59,889 bases of DNA from a virus: positions 1 to 59,889 of the IMG/VR virus record IMGVR_UViG_3300042373_000763; one strand, 5' to 3'. The translations under genes and the position numbers were made by a program. Positions 36,950 through 44,870 of the stretch are shown here, piece by piece. Position 1 is the first letter of the stretch, and each line of letters starts with the position of its first letter. The notes below the pieces were generated by a model. The model was not told the DNA's origin. It saw nothing but the letters and a program-made list of their open reading frames with translations, and made no database searches.

Positions 36950-37819
36950 ATGTCATCTTGGGGAAATAACGATAACGCAGCTAATGCACCATATTGGGCT
37001 GTTGAGACAGTACAAACAACAAATGCGCCAGTTGCATCCGCACCAACAGCAGCAAACGTTGCACTGTTGTATGGTAATACACAATTCCAGGCATATACAC
37101 AAGGTATGACTGTTGGATTGTTCATGGTAGATGCTACAGAAACCACTGCTGGTGGTGATAATGTAGTAGATATCTCATTGTCAAATCAAGGTTCTGGATA
37201 TGTCGAAGCACCTGGTGTTTCTATTGTAGCTAGTGCTGGTGCATATAGTGCAAGTGCCACCGCTACTATTGCTGCTGGCCAAGTGAGTAATATCACAGTC
37301 GCAAACACAGGTGTTGGTTACACATCAACTCCAGCAGTTACAATTCAAGTTCCAGTATTAACTGTTCCAACAGCTTCAGTAATTGCTGCTAATAACGTAG
37401 TAATGTATACTGCTCACGGTCAAGCAAATAGTGCTGCTCTTGTTTTCAACTGGGGTGGTACTGCTAACATTGCTGGTTTAACAAATGCAAACACATATTA
37501 TGTTGTGCCTGTTGATGCAAATAGATTCTCATTAGCAACAACTGCTGCGAATGCTGCAAACAACGTTGTTATTGATATCACATCTACCGGTGAAACAGGA
37601 CAATTCTTTACGATTGTTGATGGTGTACGTGCAACAGCAATTGCAAGTCGTGGTTTAAGTCAAAGTGTTAGTGGTGCAGAACACGCAACACACATTGGTT
37701 GGAACATAAAAACAGTTGGTTCCGGTGGCCGTGCAGGTCGTGTTCAATACGAAACGTTAGTTGCCATTTCCGAAGTTATAGGTGATGGTTCAGACGATAT
37801 TTCTTTACCTGACGCTTAA
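36950..37819 (+). CDS. Virion structural protein with Ig-like beta-rich domains
   Basis: A 289-residue protein poor in Lys and rich in Ala, Thr, Val and Asn. It starts MSSWGNNDNAANAPYWAVE, contains the repeat-like VVDISLSNQGSGYVEAPGVSI and VSNITVANTGVGYTSTPAVTI strands, and ends in HIGWNIKTVGSGGRAGRVQYETLVAIS. The first and last blocks are highly conserved in aquatic T4-like phages, where the protein is a virion component. The composition and strong ribosome binding site fit an abundant structural or decoration protein. Confidence 0.82.
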   Translation: MSSWGNNDNAANAPYWAVETVQTTNAPVASAPTAANVALLYGNTQFQAYTQGMTVGLFMVDATETTAGGDNVVDISLSNQGSGYVEAPGVSIVASAGAYSASATATIAAGQVSNITVANTGVGYTSTPAVTIQVPVLTVPTASVIAANNVVMYTAHGQANSAALVFNWGGTANIAGLTNANTYYVVPVDANRFSLATTAANAANNVVIDITSTGETGQFFTIVDGVRATAIASRGLSQSVSGAEHATHIGWNIKTVGSGGRAGRVQYETLVAISEVIGDGSDDISLPDA

Positions 37820-37823
37820 TAAA

Positions 37824-37839
37824 AGGGGCTTCGGCCCCT
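37824..37839 (+). terminator. UUCG hairpin after the structural gene
   Basis: AGGGGC-TTCG-GCCCCT is a very stable stem directly after the stop. The T-run is missing (CTATAATATG follows), so it may protect the 3' end of the mRNA more than terminate it. Confidence 0.5.
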
Positions 37840-37846
37840 CTATAAT

Positions 37847-38233
37847 ATGTTCGATGAATTGAATGAAGATAATTTTATGATGTATGCTGCAAAATGCTAT
37901 ACATCACCACATTGCATTATGTCGGAATTTGAGGGAGATATTAAAAGAACAAAATACCTGAAAAGGTTATTTCGTAGATATAAGGTCACAAAATCCCTCA
38001 AAGAACGATTAATTATAAACCATATCATTTTATTGAATAATGTTTTTGGTCCGGAAGCAACGGCAAGAATATTGTTCTATAAGACTGATGAACGTGATTA
38101 TGATATTCTAAAGACTTTTTTAGATTATCTAGATATCATGCCTGATTTTGTTTATGGTATTAATGGAAAAACTATATCATCATCCGATTTACCACTAGAT
38201 ATGAATGTCGCAGAGATATTAAGAAACATATGA
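37847..38233 (+). CDS. Conserved DUF7207-like phage protein
   Basis: A 128-residue mostly helical protein: MFDELNEDNFMMYAAKCYTSPHCIMSEFEGDIKRTKYLKRLFRRY, then LKERLIINHIILLNNVFGPEATARILFYK. The RLFRRY...LKERLI.NHII.L.NVFGPEA block is strongly conserved in T4-like phages of aquatic bacteria. The role is unknown, and its place next to structural genes suggests assembly. It overlaps the next gene by 4 bases. Confidence 0.85.
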   Translation: MFDELNEDNFMMYAAKCYTSPHCIMSEFEGDIKRTKYLKRLFRRYKVTKSLKERLIINHIILLNNVFGPEATARILFYKTDERDYDILKTFLDYLDIMPDFVYGINGKTISSSDLPLDMNVAEILRNI

Positions 38234-39054
38234 AAAAATTCAACGAATACATCAACGAAGTTAAAGAACCAACTGGTGACCTAAAGAAGGCTTGTTGGAC
38301 TGGTTATACTGCTGTCGGAACAAAAAAGAAAAATGGTAAAACCGTTCCTAATTGTGTTCCAGAAGAAGTTGTTAAGGAAGGTCATGGTCCTTGGGGCAAA
38401 ATGACACAAGATAAATTGGATAAGATTGCAAAAGCCAAAAAACGTGAAGAAAAAGAAAAAGGTGTTCTGAGAAAACCTGGATCAACGTTACGAAAAGATA
38501 CAACTAATTATGTTGCTAAAGTAAATAAACTTTCTGAGGAAGAACTAGAAGAAAACCATATTGCTATCGCCATGGGTAAAGAAATGGATGATGAAGGTAG
38601 TATGATTATGAATCAACTGGATCACATGGAACGTTCCATCAACATGATGCGTGGTGTGGTTAAGGATCCAAATATGCAGATACCTGCTTGGGTTCAATCT
38701 AAAGTAACATTAGCTGCAGATTATATTGAAACAGCTGCTGGTTATATGTCCAGTAAAAATGAAGAAGTTGACTTAGAAGAAACTGCTGCATGGCAACGCA
38801 AAGAAGGCAAAAGAGAATCTGGTGGTTTGAATCAAAAAGGTGTTGATTCTTATCGTAGAGAGAATCCAGGTTCCAAACTAAAAACAGCTGTGACAACAGA
38901 ACCATCAAAATTAAAAGCAGGTTCAGCTGCAGCGAATCGCCGCAAATCATTCTGTGCTAGAATGTCTGGTATGAAGAAAAGATTAACTTCAGCGGCAACT
39001 GCTAAAGATCCAGATTCTCGCATCAACAAATCCTTACGTAAATGGAATTGCTAA
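38230..39054 (+). CDS. Capsid-targeted protein with CWTGY motif
   Basis: A 274-residue protein. MKKFNEYINE is a clear T4-type capsid-targeting decapeptide. KACWTGYTAVGTKKKNGKTVPNCVPEE follows in the first 50 residues; the same motif occurs in the next gene. The middle is acidic and helical (HIAIAMGKEMDDEGSMIMNQLDHMERSINMMRGVV), and the C terminus is basic (RRKSFCARMSGMKKRLTS...RINKSLRKWNC), as in DNA-contacting head proteins. Function unknown. Confidence 0.78.
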   Translation: MKKFNEYINEVKEPTGDLKKACWTGYTAVGTKKKNGKTVPNCVPEEVVKEGHGPWGKMTQDKLDKIAKAKKREEKEKGVLRKPGSTLRKDTTNYVAKVNKLSEEELEENHIAIAMGKEMDDEGSMIMNQLDHMERSINMMRGVVKDPNMQIPAWVQSKVTLAADYIETAAGYMSSKNEEVDLEETAAWQRKEGKRESGGLNQKGVDSYRRENPGSKLKTAVTTEPSKLKAGSAAANRRKSFCARMSGMKKRLTSAATAKDPDSRINKSLRKWNC

Positions 39055-39299
39055 TGAAAACATTTCAAGAATATATTACAGAAAAAGGTAGATGCTGGAC
39101 TGGTTACAAACCTGTTCGAGGCAAAAAGGCATATTCTGATAACAGTTGTGTGAAAGAAGAAGGTATGGCAGCTGCACCAACCAATACTGTTGGTGGTGGA
39201 AACATTGCTGGGTCGGGTGGCGCAGGTGGAGAACCAGGTGTTTCTAAGAAAAGAAATCCAGTAATGTCATTCGTCAAACGCAAACAACCAAATATGTAA
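39054..39299 (+). CDS. Small capsid-targeted protein with CWTGY motif
   Basis: An 81-residue protein starting MKTFQEYITE, almost identical to the T4 internal protein targeting peptide MKTYQEFIAE. GRCWTGYKPVRGKKAYSDNSCVKEE matches the motif of the preceding protein. A Gly/Ala-rich linker and a basic end (KKRNPVMSFVKRKQPNM) follow. The ATG at 39054 overlaps the previous stop region and is preferred to an in-frame TTG/ATG upstream inside that gene. Confidence 0.8.
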   Translation: MKTFQEYITEKGRCWTGYKPVRGKKAYSDNSCVKEEGMAAAPTNTVGGGNIAGSGGAGGEPGVSKKRNPVMSFVKRKQPNM

Positions 39300-39300
39300 C

Positions 39301-39756
39301 ATGTGGATATTGCAATGGTTACCTAATTGGATATTCTACGCCGTCTTAATAGCCGGCGTTTTTGGTGTGGCCGCATCATATTTTATTAGATTCTTATCAT
39401 TCATACCATTCCTTTACGTTTATAAAACACCAATACAATTAGGTTCTATTGCTGCGATTGTGATTGGTACATTCATGGCTGGCGCAATCCACGATAATGA
39501 ACAGTGGGAAGCAAGAGTGCGAGAGATGGAAGAAAAAGTTGCTGCATCTGAAGCACAATCAAAGGAAGAAAATATTAAGATTGTTGAGAAAGTGGTAAAC
39601 AAGGTGCAAATTGTTAAGACCCGTGGTCAAGACATTGTTAAATATGTGGATAGAGAAATTGTAAAGTATGACACAAAATTTGCTCCAGGTGGTGTATGTG
39701 AGATACCAAAAGAATTCGTAGAAGCTCACAATAGAGCAGCAGAGGCACCAAAATGA
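39301..39756 (+). CDS. Putative i-spanin (Rz-like)
   Basis: A 151-residue protein with two hydrophobic segments near the N terminus (WIFYAVLIAGVFGVAASYFI and LGSIAAIVIGTFMAGAI), then a long coiled coil (EQWEARVREMEEKVAASEAQSKEENIKIVEKVV) and a short end KFAPGGVCEIPKEFVEAHNRAAEAP. This is the layout of inner-membrane spanins. The following gene encodes a lipoprotein and overlaps by 4 bases, as expected for an Rz/Rz1 pair. Confidence 0.75.
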   Translation: MWILQWLPNWIFYAVLIAGVFGVAASYFIRFLSFIPFLYVYKTPIQLGSIAAIVIGTFMAGAIHDNEQWEARVREMEEKVAASEAQSKEENIKIVEKVVNKVQIVKTRGQDIVKYVDREIVKYDTKFAPGGVCEIPKEFVEAHNRAAEAPK

Positions 39757-40043
39757 ATGAGAGAACAACAGAATATTTAATATGGGCTATCTTTATTGTT
39801 GTAATCGTGTTTATGATGGGCTGTTCGACAACTGTTCCAGTTACCGCTAAATTTCCAGAGGTACCTGAGAAATTGAAACAGAAATGTCCTCAATTAGAAA
39901 AATTAGTAGATGATCCAAAGTTAACAGACATAAGCAAAACAGTTACAATAAACTATACAACATACTATGAGTGTGCGGTGAAAAATGATGCATGGATTGA
40001 ATGGTATGAAATACAGAAACGAATATTTGAAGGTGTGAAATGA
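39753..40043 (+). CDS. Putative o-spanin lipoprotein (Rz1-like)
   Basis: A 96-residue protein with a hydrophobic leader ending in FMMGC, a lipobox for signal peptidase II, followed by STTVPVTAKFPEVPEKLKQKCPQLEKL and a C-terminal YECAVKNDAWIEWYEIQKRIF. It would sit in the outer membrane and bridge to the i-spanin to fuse the membranes at lysis. The gene overlaps its neighbours by 4 bases on both sides. Confidence 0.75.
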   Translation: MNERTTEYLIWAIFIVVIVFMMGCSTTVPVTAKFPEVPEKLKQKCPQLEKLVDDPKLTDISKTVTINYTTYYECAVKNDAWIEWYEIQKRIFEGVK

Positions 40044-40561
40044 CAGAAGAACAAGAACAAACTAAAGAACGCACTGGTTGGATTATTACATTTTTGGCTG
40101 CATTTTTGGCTATCACATCATTACTTGATGGTGGCAATTCATCACAGATTTTAGATAACACGATTGAAGCAAACAATGTTTGGTCTTTCTATCAAGCAAA
40201 AAGCATTAAACAGTCATTAGCTGAAATAACATACGATAATGCTGTTCGTAATGGCGACAAAAGAAAAGCCGAAATTATGAAGGTTAAAATAGAACGTTAC
40301 GAATCAGAACCTTCATCAGGTGAAGGTAAAAAAGAATTGATGGCCAAGGCTCGTGCAATTGAAGCTGAGAGAGCAGTAGCGGAACTAAGAAGTCCTTGGT
40401 ACACATACTCTAATGCTTTCTATCAAATTGCAATTGTTATATTAGCTGCATCTATGTTGACGTTGAATAAAAAAATGTATTGTATTGGTATCGGTCTTGG
40501 TGCTTTTGCAATATTATTAATGTCACAAGGTGCTTTTTTATGGTTACCGATAATATTATAA
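40040..40561 (+). CDS. DUF4337 membrane protein
   Basis: A 173-residue protein. The N-terminal segment GWIITFLAAFLAITSLLDGGNSSQIL and the NNVWSFYQAKSIKQ motif are hallmarks of DUF4337; two C-terminal membrane segments follow (FYQIAIVILAASMLTL and YCIGIGLGAFAILLMSQ). Function unknown; in a lysis module it might act as a holin or regulator. Confidence 0.82.
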   Translation: MTEEQEQTKERTGWIITFLAAFLAITSLLDGGNSSQILDNTIEANNVWSFYQAKSIKQSLAEITYDNAVRNGDKRKAEIMKVKIERYESEPSSGEGKKELMAKARAIEAERAVAELRSPWYTYSNAFYQIAIVILAASMLTLNKKMYCIGIGLGAFAILLMSQGAFLWLPIIL

Positions 40562-40570
40562 GGATTGAAA

Positions 40571-41194
40571 ATGGAATTAACAAAAGAACAATTAAAACAA
40601 TTACTTCCAAAAAACCCATATATTGATAACTGGCATCACGCCTTATCAATTCTATTACCAGATTATGAAATCAATACACCTCAGAGAATGGCTGCTTTCA
40701 TAGCACAATGCTCACATGAGTCTGGTGGTTTCATGGTTCTTAAAGAAAATCTAAATTATAAAGCAGCATCACTACGTAAACTGTTTGGTAAGTATTTTCC
40801 AAATGATGAGATTGCACAGCATTATGCTGCCAAGCCAAACAAACAAGAAGCAATCGCAAACAAAATCTACGCTAGCCGTATGGGTAACGGAGATGAGGCG
40901 TCTGGTGATGGATACAAGTTCTGTGGCCGTGGTTTAATTCAATTGACCGGCCGTGACAACTATACTTTCTTTGCAGGCAGTCTCGATATCACAGTAGAAG
41001 AAGCATCAGAATATCTACAGACATTTGAAGGCGCAGCACAATCTGCTTGCTGGTTCTGGGAAACAAATAAGTTAAATCAGTGGGCTGACAAAGGTGATAT
41101 CGTCACATTGACAAAACGTATCAATGGTGGAACGATTGGCCTTGAAGACCGCATCAAACATTATGAACATGCACTTCACGTTTTTGGAGTATAG
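40571..41194 (+). CDS. GH19 chitinase-like endolysin
   Basis: A 207-residue muralytic enzyme of the glycoside hydrolase 19 fold. FIAQCSHESGGF holds the catalytic glutamate, and GDGYKFCGRGLIQLTGRDNYTFFA matches the family's second block. It lacks a signal peptide, so it depends on a holin to reach the peptidoglycan. The ATG at 40571 follows AAGGATTG. It is flanked by spanins upstream and holin-like proteins downstream. Confidence 0.93.
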   Translation: MELTKEQLKQLLPKNPYIDNWHHALSILLPDYEINTPQRMAAFIAQCSHESGGFMVLKENLNYKAASLRKLFGKYFPNDEIAQHYAAKPNKQEAIANKIYASRMGNGDEASGDGYKFCGRGLIQLTGRDNYTFFAGSLDITVEEASEYLQTFEGAAQSACWFWETNKLNQWADKGDIVTLTKRINGGTIGLEDRIKHYEHALHVFGV

Positions 41195-41195
41195 T

Positions 41196-41630
41196 ATGAA
41201 AAAAATATTATTCATACTTGCATTGTTACCTTGTTTGGCATTTGCACAAAAAGCACCACAAGGTGTTACGTATGACGCACAAATATTAAGAGTAACGGAT
41301 GGCGATACAGTTGTTATCGCCGCACCCTTTCTGCCTGCACCCCTTAAGCCCGAACTTGCGGTACGAGTCTATGGAGTCGATACTCCGGAAAAAGGATTTA
41401 GAGGTCAATGCGATAGTGAAAAACAACGTGGTGAAGCCGCTTCCGTTTTCACTAAAGGTCTCATTAACGCCAGCCAACAACGACAAGTCATTCTTTACAG
41501 TTGGGATAAATTCGGTGGTCGTGTATTGGGTGATATCATTCTAAACGGTCAAAGTCTCCGGACGCAATTGATTGCCAACGGATTTGCTCGTGAATATTAC
41601 GGTGAAGCTAAAACTTCTTGGTGTAATTAA
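41196..41630 (+). CDS. Secreted thermonuclease (SNase family)
   Basis: A 144-residue protein. The signal peptide KKILFILALLPCLAFA is followed by the staphylococcal nuclease fold: ILRVTDGDTVVI, RVYGVDTPE (calcium-binding aspartates and catalytic R/E), KQRGEAA and GRVLGDIILNG. It would degrade DNA or RNA in the periplasm or outside the cell, for example incoming DNA or released host DNA at lysis. GGAGTATAGT precedes the start. Confidence 0.92.
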   Translation: MKKILFILALLPCLAFAQKAPQGVTYDAQILRVTDGDTVVIAAPFLPAPLKPELAVRVYGVDTPEKGFRGQCDSEKQRGEAASVFTKGLINASQQRQVILYSWDKFGGRVLGDIILNGQSLRTQLIANGFAREYYGEAKTSWCN

Positions 41631-41639
41631 GGAAAAAAC

Positions 41640-41933
41640 ATGAACGACAAAAAACTATTATATGTAGCAATCGCAATGATTATTTTACCTTTATCATTGG
41701 CATTTTTTGGCGGTGATAGATTCCGTTATCCATGTCAAGACCCTGATAATTGGGACAAAGAATTTTGTAAAATGCCAAGATGTGATGTGACAAGAACTTG
41801 TCCAGAACATATTTTTAAAGGACAGAGGGATCCAAGATTGGGTCCACCAACAACAAGAGTTGAACCTATGGGCCAAACTCCTGCACCAGCACAATGTACA
41901 ACACCAACACAAGGAGCGAATTGTGGAAAATAA
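41640..41933 (+). CDS. Small anchored cysteine/proline-rich protein
   Basis: A 97-residue protein with an N-terminal membrane or signal segment (LLYVAIAMIILPLSLAFFGG) followed by FRYPCQDPDNWDKEFCKMPRCDVTRTCPEHIF. The RYPCQDP.NW...C..P.C.VT.TC pattern recurs in lysis-region proteins of related phages. The cysteines are likely paired in the periplasm. Function unknown. Confidence 0.8.
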   Translation: MNDKKLLYVAIAMIILPLSLAFFGGDRFRYPCQDPDNWDKEFCKMPRCDVTRTCPEHIFKGQRDPRLGPPTTRVEPMGQTPAPAQCTTPTQGANCGK

Positions 41934-42381
41934 TAATAATTTCATGTATACAGAAGAGCAGTTAATGGCTCGTCTAAAATTCTTTATCGGTATTTGTTTG
42001 GCATTAACATTGACAGGTATTGTATTTGTCGTGTTATACTCCATTATCTTTGTAACTCAACCATTAAATGCAATTAGTCCTATTGACCAAAAATTCTTTG
42101 AGTTGATTATTCCTATTGCAACATTCTTAACTGGTACTCTATCGGGCATTATGTTAGCCGGTAATGATAAAGACCTTAGAGCAAAGGCACTAGATGCAGC
42201 AAATAAACCACCAACCGTTTCAGGACCACCACCAAATGCACCGTCAACTAATGCACCAAGCAACAATGCAACATTTGGCACACCAACGCCAAGTGCAGCA
42301 ACATTTGCACCAGCAGCACAAGTTGTCACAGGATTTGGAGGCAAACCAGCGCCTGCACCAGCCCCACAACCAGAAATCTAA
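41923..42381 (+). CDS. Two-TM holin-like membrane protein with Pro/Ala-rich tail
   Basis: A 152-residue protein with a GTG start at 41923 chosen for the AAGGAG 7 bases upstream; it overlaps the previous gene by 11 bases. YTEEQLMARLKFFIGICLALTLTGIVFVVLY and FFELIIPIATFLTGTLSGIMLAG are the membrane segments, followed by a tail of PPPNAPSTNAPSNNAT-type repeats. Size, topology and place suggest a holin or antiholin, not proven. Confidence 0.72.
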   Translation: MENNNNFMYTEEQLMARLKFFIGICLALTLTGIVFVVLYSIIFVTQPLNAISPIDQKFFELIIPIATFLTGTLSGIMLAGNDKDLRAKALDAANKPPTVSGPPPNAPSTNAPSNNATFGTPTPSAATFAPAAQVVTGFGGKPAPAPAPQPEI

Positions 42382-42384
42382 ATA
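42377..42384 (+). promoter_or_regulatory. Weak late-promoter-like element
   Basis: TCTAAATA directly before the ATG at 42386 resembles TATAAATA with one difference at the second position. The distance to the ATG is so short that it could only serve a leaderless or a further downstream start. Confidence 0.2.
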
Positions 42385-42385
42385 G

Positions 42386-42607
42386 ATGGACTCATTAAAA
42401 AGTATGCTATCAGATGGTGTCAATGGCACCATCTCTAGCAAAAGAGTTGTCACACTGTTAGCATTTGTAATGTGTGCATCAGGTTTTATTACTATGCTAT
42501 ATGGTCATCCTATAGATTCTAAAATTTACGATTCAATGATGTACATTGTAATTGCAGGTTTAGGTTTCACAGCATCAGAAAAGTTTACTAAAAAGGACGA
42601 AAAATGA
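42386..42607 (+). CDS. Small two-TM membrane protein, possible holin
   Basis: A 73-residue protein: TISSKRVVTLLAFVMCASGFITMLYG, then SMMYIVIAGLGFTASEKF, ending KKDEK. Two membrane segments and a charged end are typical of small class II holins. It overlaps the next gene by 4 bases. Confidence 0.72.
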   Translation: MDSLKSMLSDGVNGTISSKRVVTLLAFVMCASGFITMLYGHPIDSKIYDSMMYIVIAGLGFTASEKFTKKDEK

Positions 42608-42801
42608 AAAATTATATATTTGTAGCAGGATTGTGTTTCGCACTTAGTGTCGGCGCAGCAGAAACAAAAAAAGTTTGTGTTGATGTAAAAGATAAACAAG
42701 GTCAAGTTGTTAAAGACAAAGCTGGCAAACCAAAACAAAATTGTAAAGAAATGAAAGTTCACAAGAAACTTGAAGGCACAGAAGTTCCTGTGAAAAAATA
42801 A
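42604..42801 (+). CDS. Small secreted lysine-rich protein
   Basis: A 65-residue protein with signal peptide (YIFVAGLCFALSVGAA) and a mature part with two cysteines (KKVCVDVKDKQGQ..., KQNCKEMK) and many lysines. Probably periplasmic. Function unknown. It overlaps iscU by one base. Confidence 0.72.
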   Translation: MKNYIFVAGLCFALSVGAAETKKVCVDVKDKQGQVVKDKAGKPKQNCKEMKVHKKLEGTEVPVKK

Positions 42802-43184
42802 TGGCGTATTCCGATAAGGTAATTGACCATTATGAGAACCCACGAAATGTGGGTAAGTTTGATATAGATGAAAATGTTGGAACAGGCATGGTCGGTGCGC
42901 CTGCGTGTGGTGATGTTATGAAGTTACAGATTAGGGTTGAAGATGATATTATTAGAGATGCTTGTTTCAAGACATATGGATGCGGTTCAGCAATCGCAAG
43001 TTCATCCTTGGTTACAGAGTGGATCAAAGGTAAAACTTTGGATGAAGCTTCTACTATTAAGAATTCTGATATCGCAGAAGAATTAGCATTACCACCTGTT
43101 AAAATACATTGTAGCATACTTGCAGAAGATGCTGTGAAAGCGGCCATTAACAATTATAAAGGTAAACATGTTAACAGTAACTGA
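42801..43184 (+). CDS. iscU: IscU/NifU-like Fe-S cluster scaffold
   Basis: A 127-residue protein with the full IscU pattern: [32 protein letters not shown] (first Cys and Asp), [18 protein letters not shown] (second Cys) and [17 protein letters not shown] (third Cys). The LPPVK loop recognised by the HscA chaperone is present. It should assemble 2Fe-2S clusters with host IscS. The gene overlaps the A-type carrier gene that follows. Confidence 0.95.
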   Translation: MAYSDKVIDHYENPRNVGKFDIDENVGTGMVGAPACGDVMKLQIRVEDDIIRDACFKTYGCGSAIASSSLVTEWIKGKTLDEASTIKNSDIAEELALPPVKIHCSILAEDAVKAAINNYKGKHVNSN

Positions 43185-43482
43185 AAATGCTATTGAACAA
43201 ATAAAAGAAATTTTATTGGAAGAAGAAAGTTCGAAATACGTCAGAGCCTTTATCGAAGGCGGTGGATGCTCTGGTTTTAATTATGGTTTCATGATAGAGG
43301 ATGCTAAGAATGAGGATGATTTTGAAGTGACTGAAAAATTACTTGTTGATTCTGCCAGTATGCAATATTTCTCTGGTGCAACAATAGATTATAAAAAAGA
43401 TAGACTAACAGGATCACAATTTGTGATTACCAACCCAAATGCCAAATCCACATGTGGATGCGGCAGCAGCTTTAGTGTATAA
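43168..43482 (+). CDS. A-type Fe-S carrier (IscA/ErpA-like)
   Basis: A 104-residue HesB-family protein. [15 protein letters not shown] is the usual opening; the three cysteines are in [12 protein letters not shown] and STCGCGSSF. It receives Fe-S clusters or iron and passes them to target enzymes. Its ATG lies within the end of iscU, so scaffold and carrier are made together. Confidence 0.94.
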   Translation: MLTVTENAIEQIKEILLEEESSKYVRAFIEGGGCSGFNYGFMIEDAKNEDDFEVTEKLLVDSASMQYFSGATIDYKKDRLTGSQFVITNPNAKSTCGCGSSFSV

Positions 43483-43493
43483 GAAAGAACTAA

Positions 43494-43799
43494 ATGGCCA
43501 CTACAGTAGAAAGAATAGGCATCGTTGAAACTAAGGTAGAAAACCTTAATGAAAAAATGGATGACCTAAAAGTTGATGTTAAAGAGATGCATGATTGCCT
43601 TGATAAAACACGGGACGCTTTGAGTGAAAAACTGGAAGAAATGTATAATGCATCCTGTACTCAACATACCGAACTAGCAAGGAAGATTGGTGACCTGGAA
43701 AAAGTCAGACAAAAGGTAGTATGGATGGCTGCCGGTGCCGTGGCCTTTGCTGGAATACTTTCCGGCCACTTAGAAAAAATACTTGCATTTTTACATTAA
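43494..43799 (+). CDS. Coiled-coil protein with C-terminal membrane segment
   Basis: A 101-residue protein. A long heptad helix (VERIGIVETKVENLNEKMDDLKVDVKEMHDCLDKTRDALSEKLEEM) leads to a membrane segment VVWMAAGAVAFAGILSGHL. The layout is like XhlA-type holin accessory proteins. Function in lysis is possible. Confidence 0.72.
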   Translation: MATTVERIGIVETKVENLNEKMDDLKVDVKEMHDCLDKTRDALSEKLEEMYNASCTQHTELARKIGDLEKVRQKVVWMAAGAVAFAGILSGHLEKILAFLH

Positions 43800-43811
43800 T
43801 TGGTGTATAAT
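43783..43811 (+). promoter_or_regulatory. sigma70 promoter of the primase operon
   Basis: TTGCAT at 43783-43788 and TATAAT at 43806-43811 with TG before it; spacer 17. It lies at the end of the lysis region and drives the nucleotide-metabolism operon. Confidence 0.75.
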
Positions 43812-43843
43812 CTAGTTTCTTGTAAACTTCACACCATTTTGTT

Positions 43844-44857
43844 ATGTCCGTTTTTATTGATAGAACCTTTCTGCTAAGGGTATCCCCGAAGCTTCAAAAA
43901 TTCACACAGAAAAAGGATAACCTGTATAACTTCAGGTGTCCTCTCTGTGGCGACTCAAGCAAGAACAAAACCAAAGCTCGTGGTTATGTTTACGAAAAAA
44001 AGAACAATTACTTTTATATGTGCCACAATTGTGGTGCATCTACCTCCTTTTATAATTTCCTGGAGAAGGTTGATCCAAACCTAGTTAAAGAATATGCACT
44101 TGAACGGTACAAGAATGGTGAACAGGGACGTGACAATTACGTTAAACCAACTTTCGATGAATTCAAACCTGAAACCCCGAAGTTTCGTGTTAAATTCGAT
44201 ATTCCATCGGTCGAATCGTTACCAGAAGAACATTTTGCGAAAGTGTATGTCAAATCCCGCAAAATACCAGAGTCGTTCCATGCACACCTATATTTTGCAC
44301 AAGACTTTAAAGGCTTTGTTGAGAGCCTGCAAATAGAGAAAGATGGACTCAAAGAAGATGACCCTAGATTGGTAATACCATTCTATGATGAAGATAAAAA
44401 TCTTGTGGCATTTCAGGGTCGTGCATTAGGTGAATCTAAACTAAGATATATCACAGTAAAGACAGACAAAGATAACCACAAGTTATTCGGGACTGACCGG
44501 ATCAACACGGAAGACATGATATATGTTGTGGAAGGTCCTATTGACTCTATGTTTCTGGAGAATGCCGTTGCAACTGCGGATTCAAATCTGATGGCTGCTT
44601 CCAAGCACTTCGACAAGTCTAAGATTGTCTTGGTGTATGATAATGAACCAAGAAACAAAGAACTACATAATCAGATGGACAAGGCTATCGAGGAACACTA
44701 CAATGTGGTAATCTGGCCTGAAATGATTGAAGAAAAAGATGTGAATGATATGGTTTTGAATGGCTTCTCACCAGACGAAATTCAAGATATCATAAGTAAA
44801 CATACCTTTGTAAATCTGAGAGCAAAGATGGAATTTATTAATTGGAAAAAGACTTGA
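43844..44857 (+). CDS. 61: DNA primase gp61
   Basis: A 337-residue primase. The zinc ribbon has C32-PLC35 and C60-HNC63. The Toprim core contains YVVEGPIDSMFL (about 226-237) with the catalytic glutamate and VLVYDNEPRN (about 258-267) with the acidic D-x-D-like site. With gp41 it makes RNA primers for lagging-strand synthesis. The ATG is about 26 bases after the promoter start. Confidence 0.93.
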   Translation: MSVFIDRTFLLRVSPKLQKFTQKKDNLYNFRCPLCGDSSKNKTKARGYVYEKKNNYFYMCHNCGASTSFYNFLEKVDPNLVKEYALERYKNGEQGRDNYVKPTFDEFKPETPKFRVKFDIPSVESLPEEHFAKVYVKSRKIPESFHAHLYFAQDFKGFVESLQIEKDGLKEDDPRLVIPFYDEDKNLVAFQGRALGESKLRYITVKTDKDNHKLFGTDRINTEDMIYVVEGPIDSMFLENAVATADSNLMAASKHFDKSKIVLVYDNEPRNKELHNQMDKAIEEHYNVVIWPEMIEEKDVNDMVLNGFSPDEIQDIISKHTFVNLRAKMEFINWKKT

Positions 44858-44870
44858 ATGGAGATTTGTT

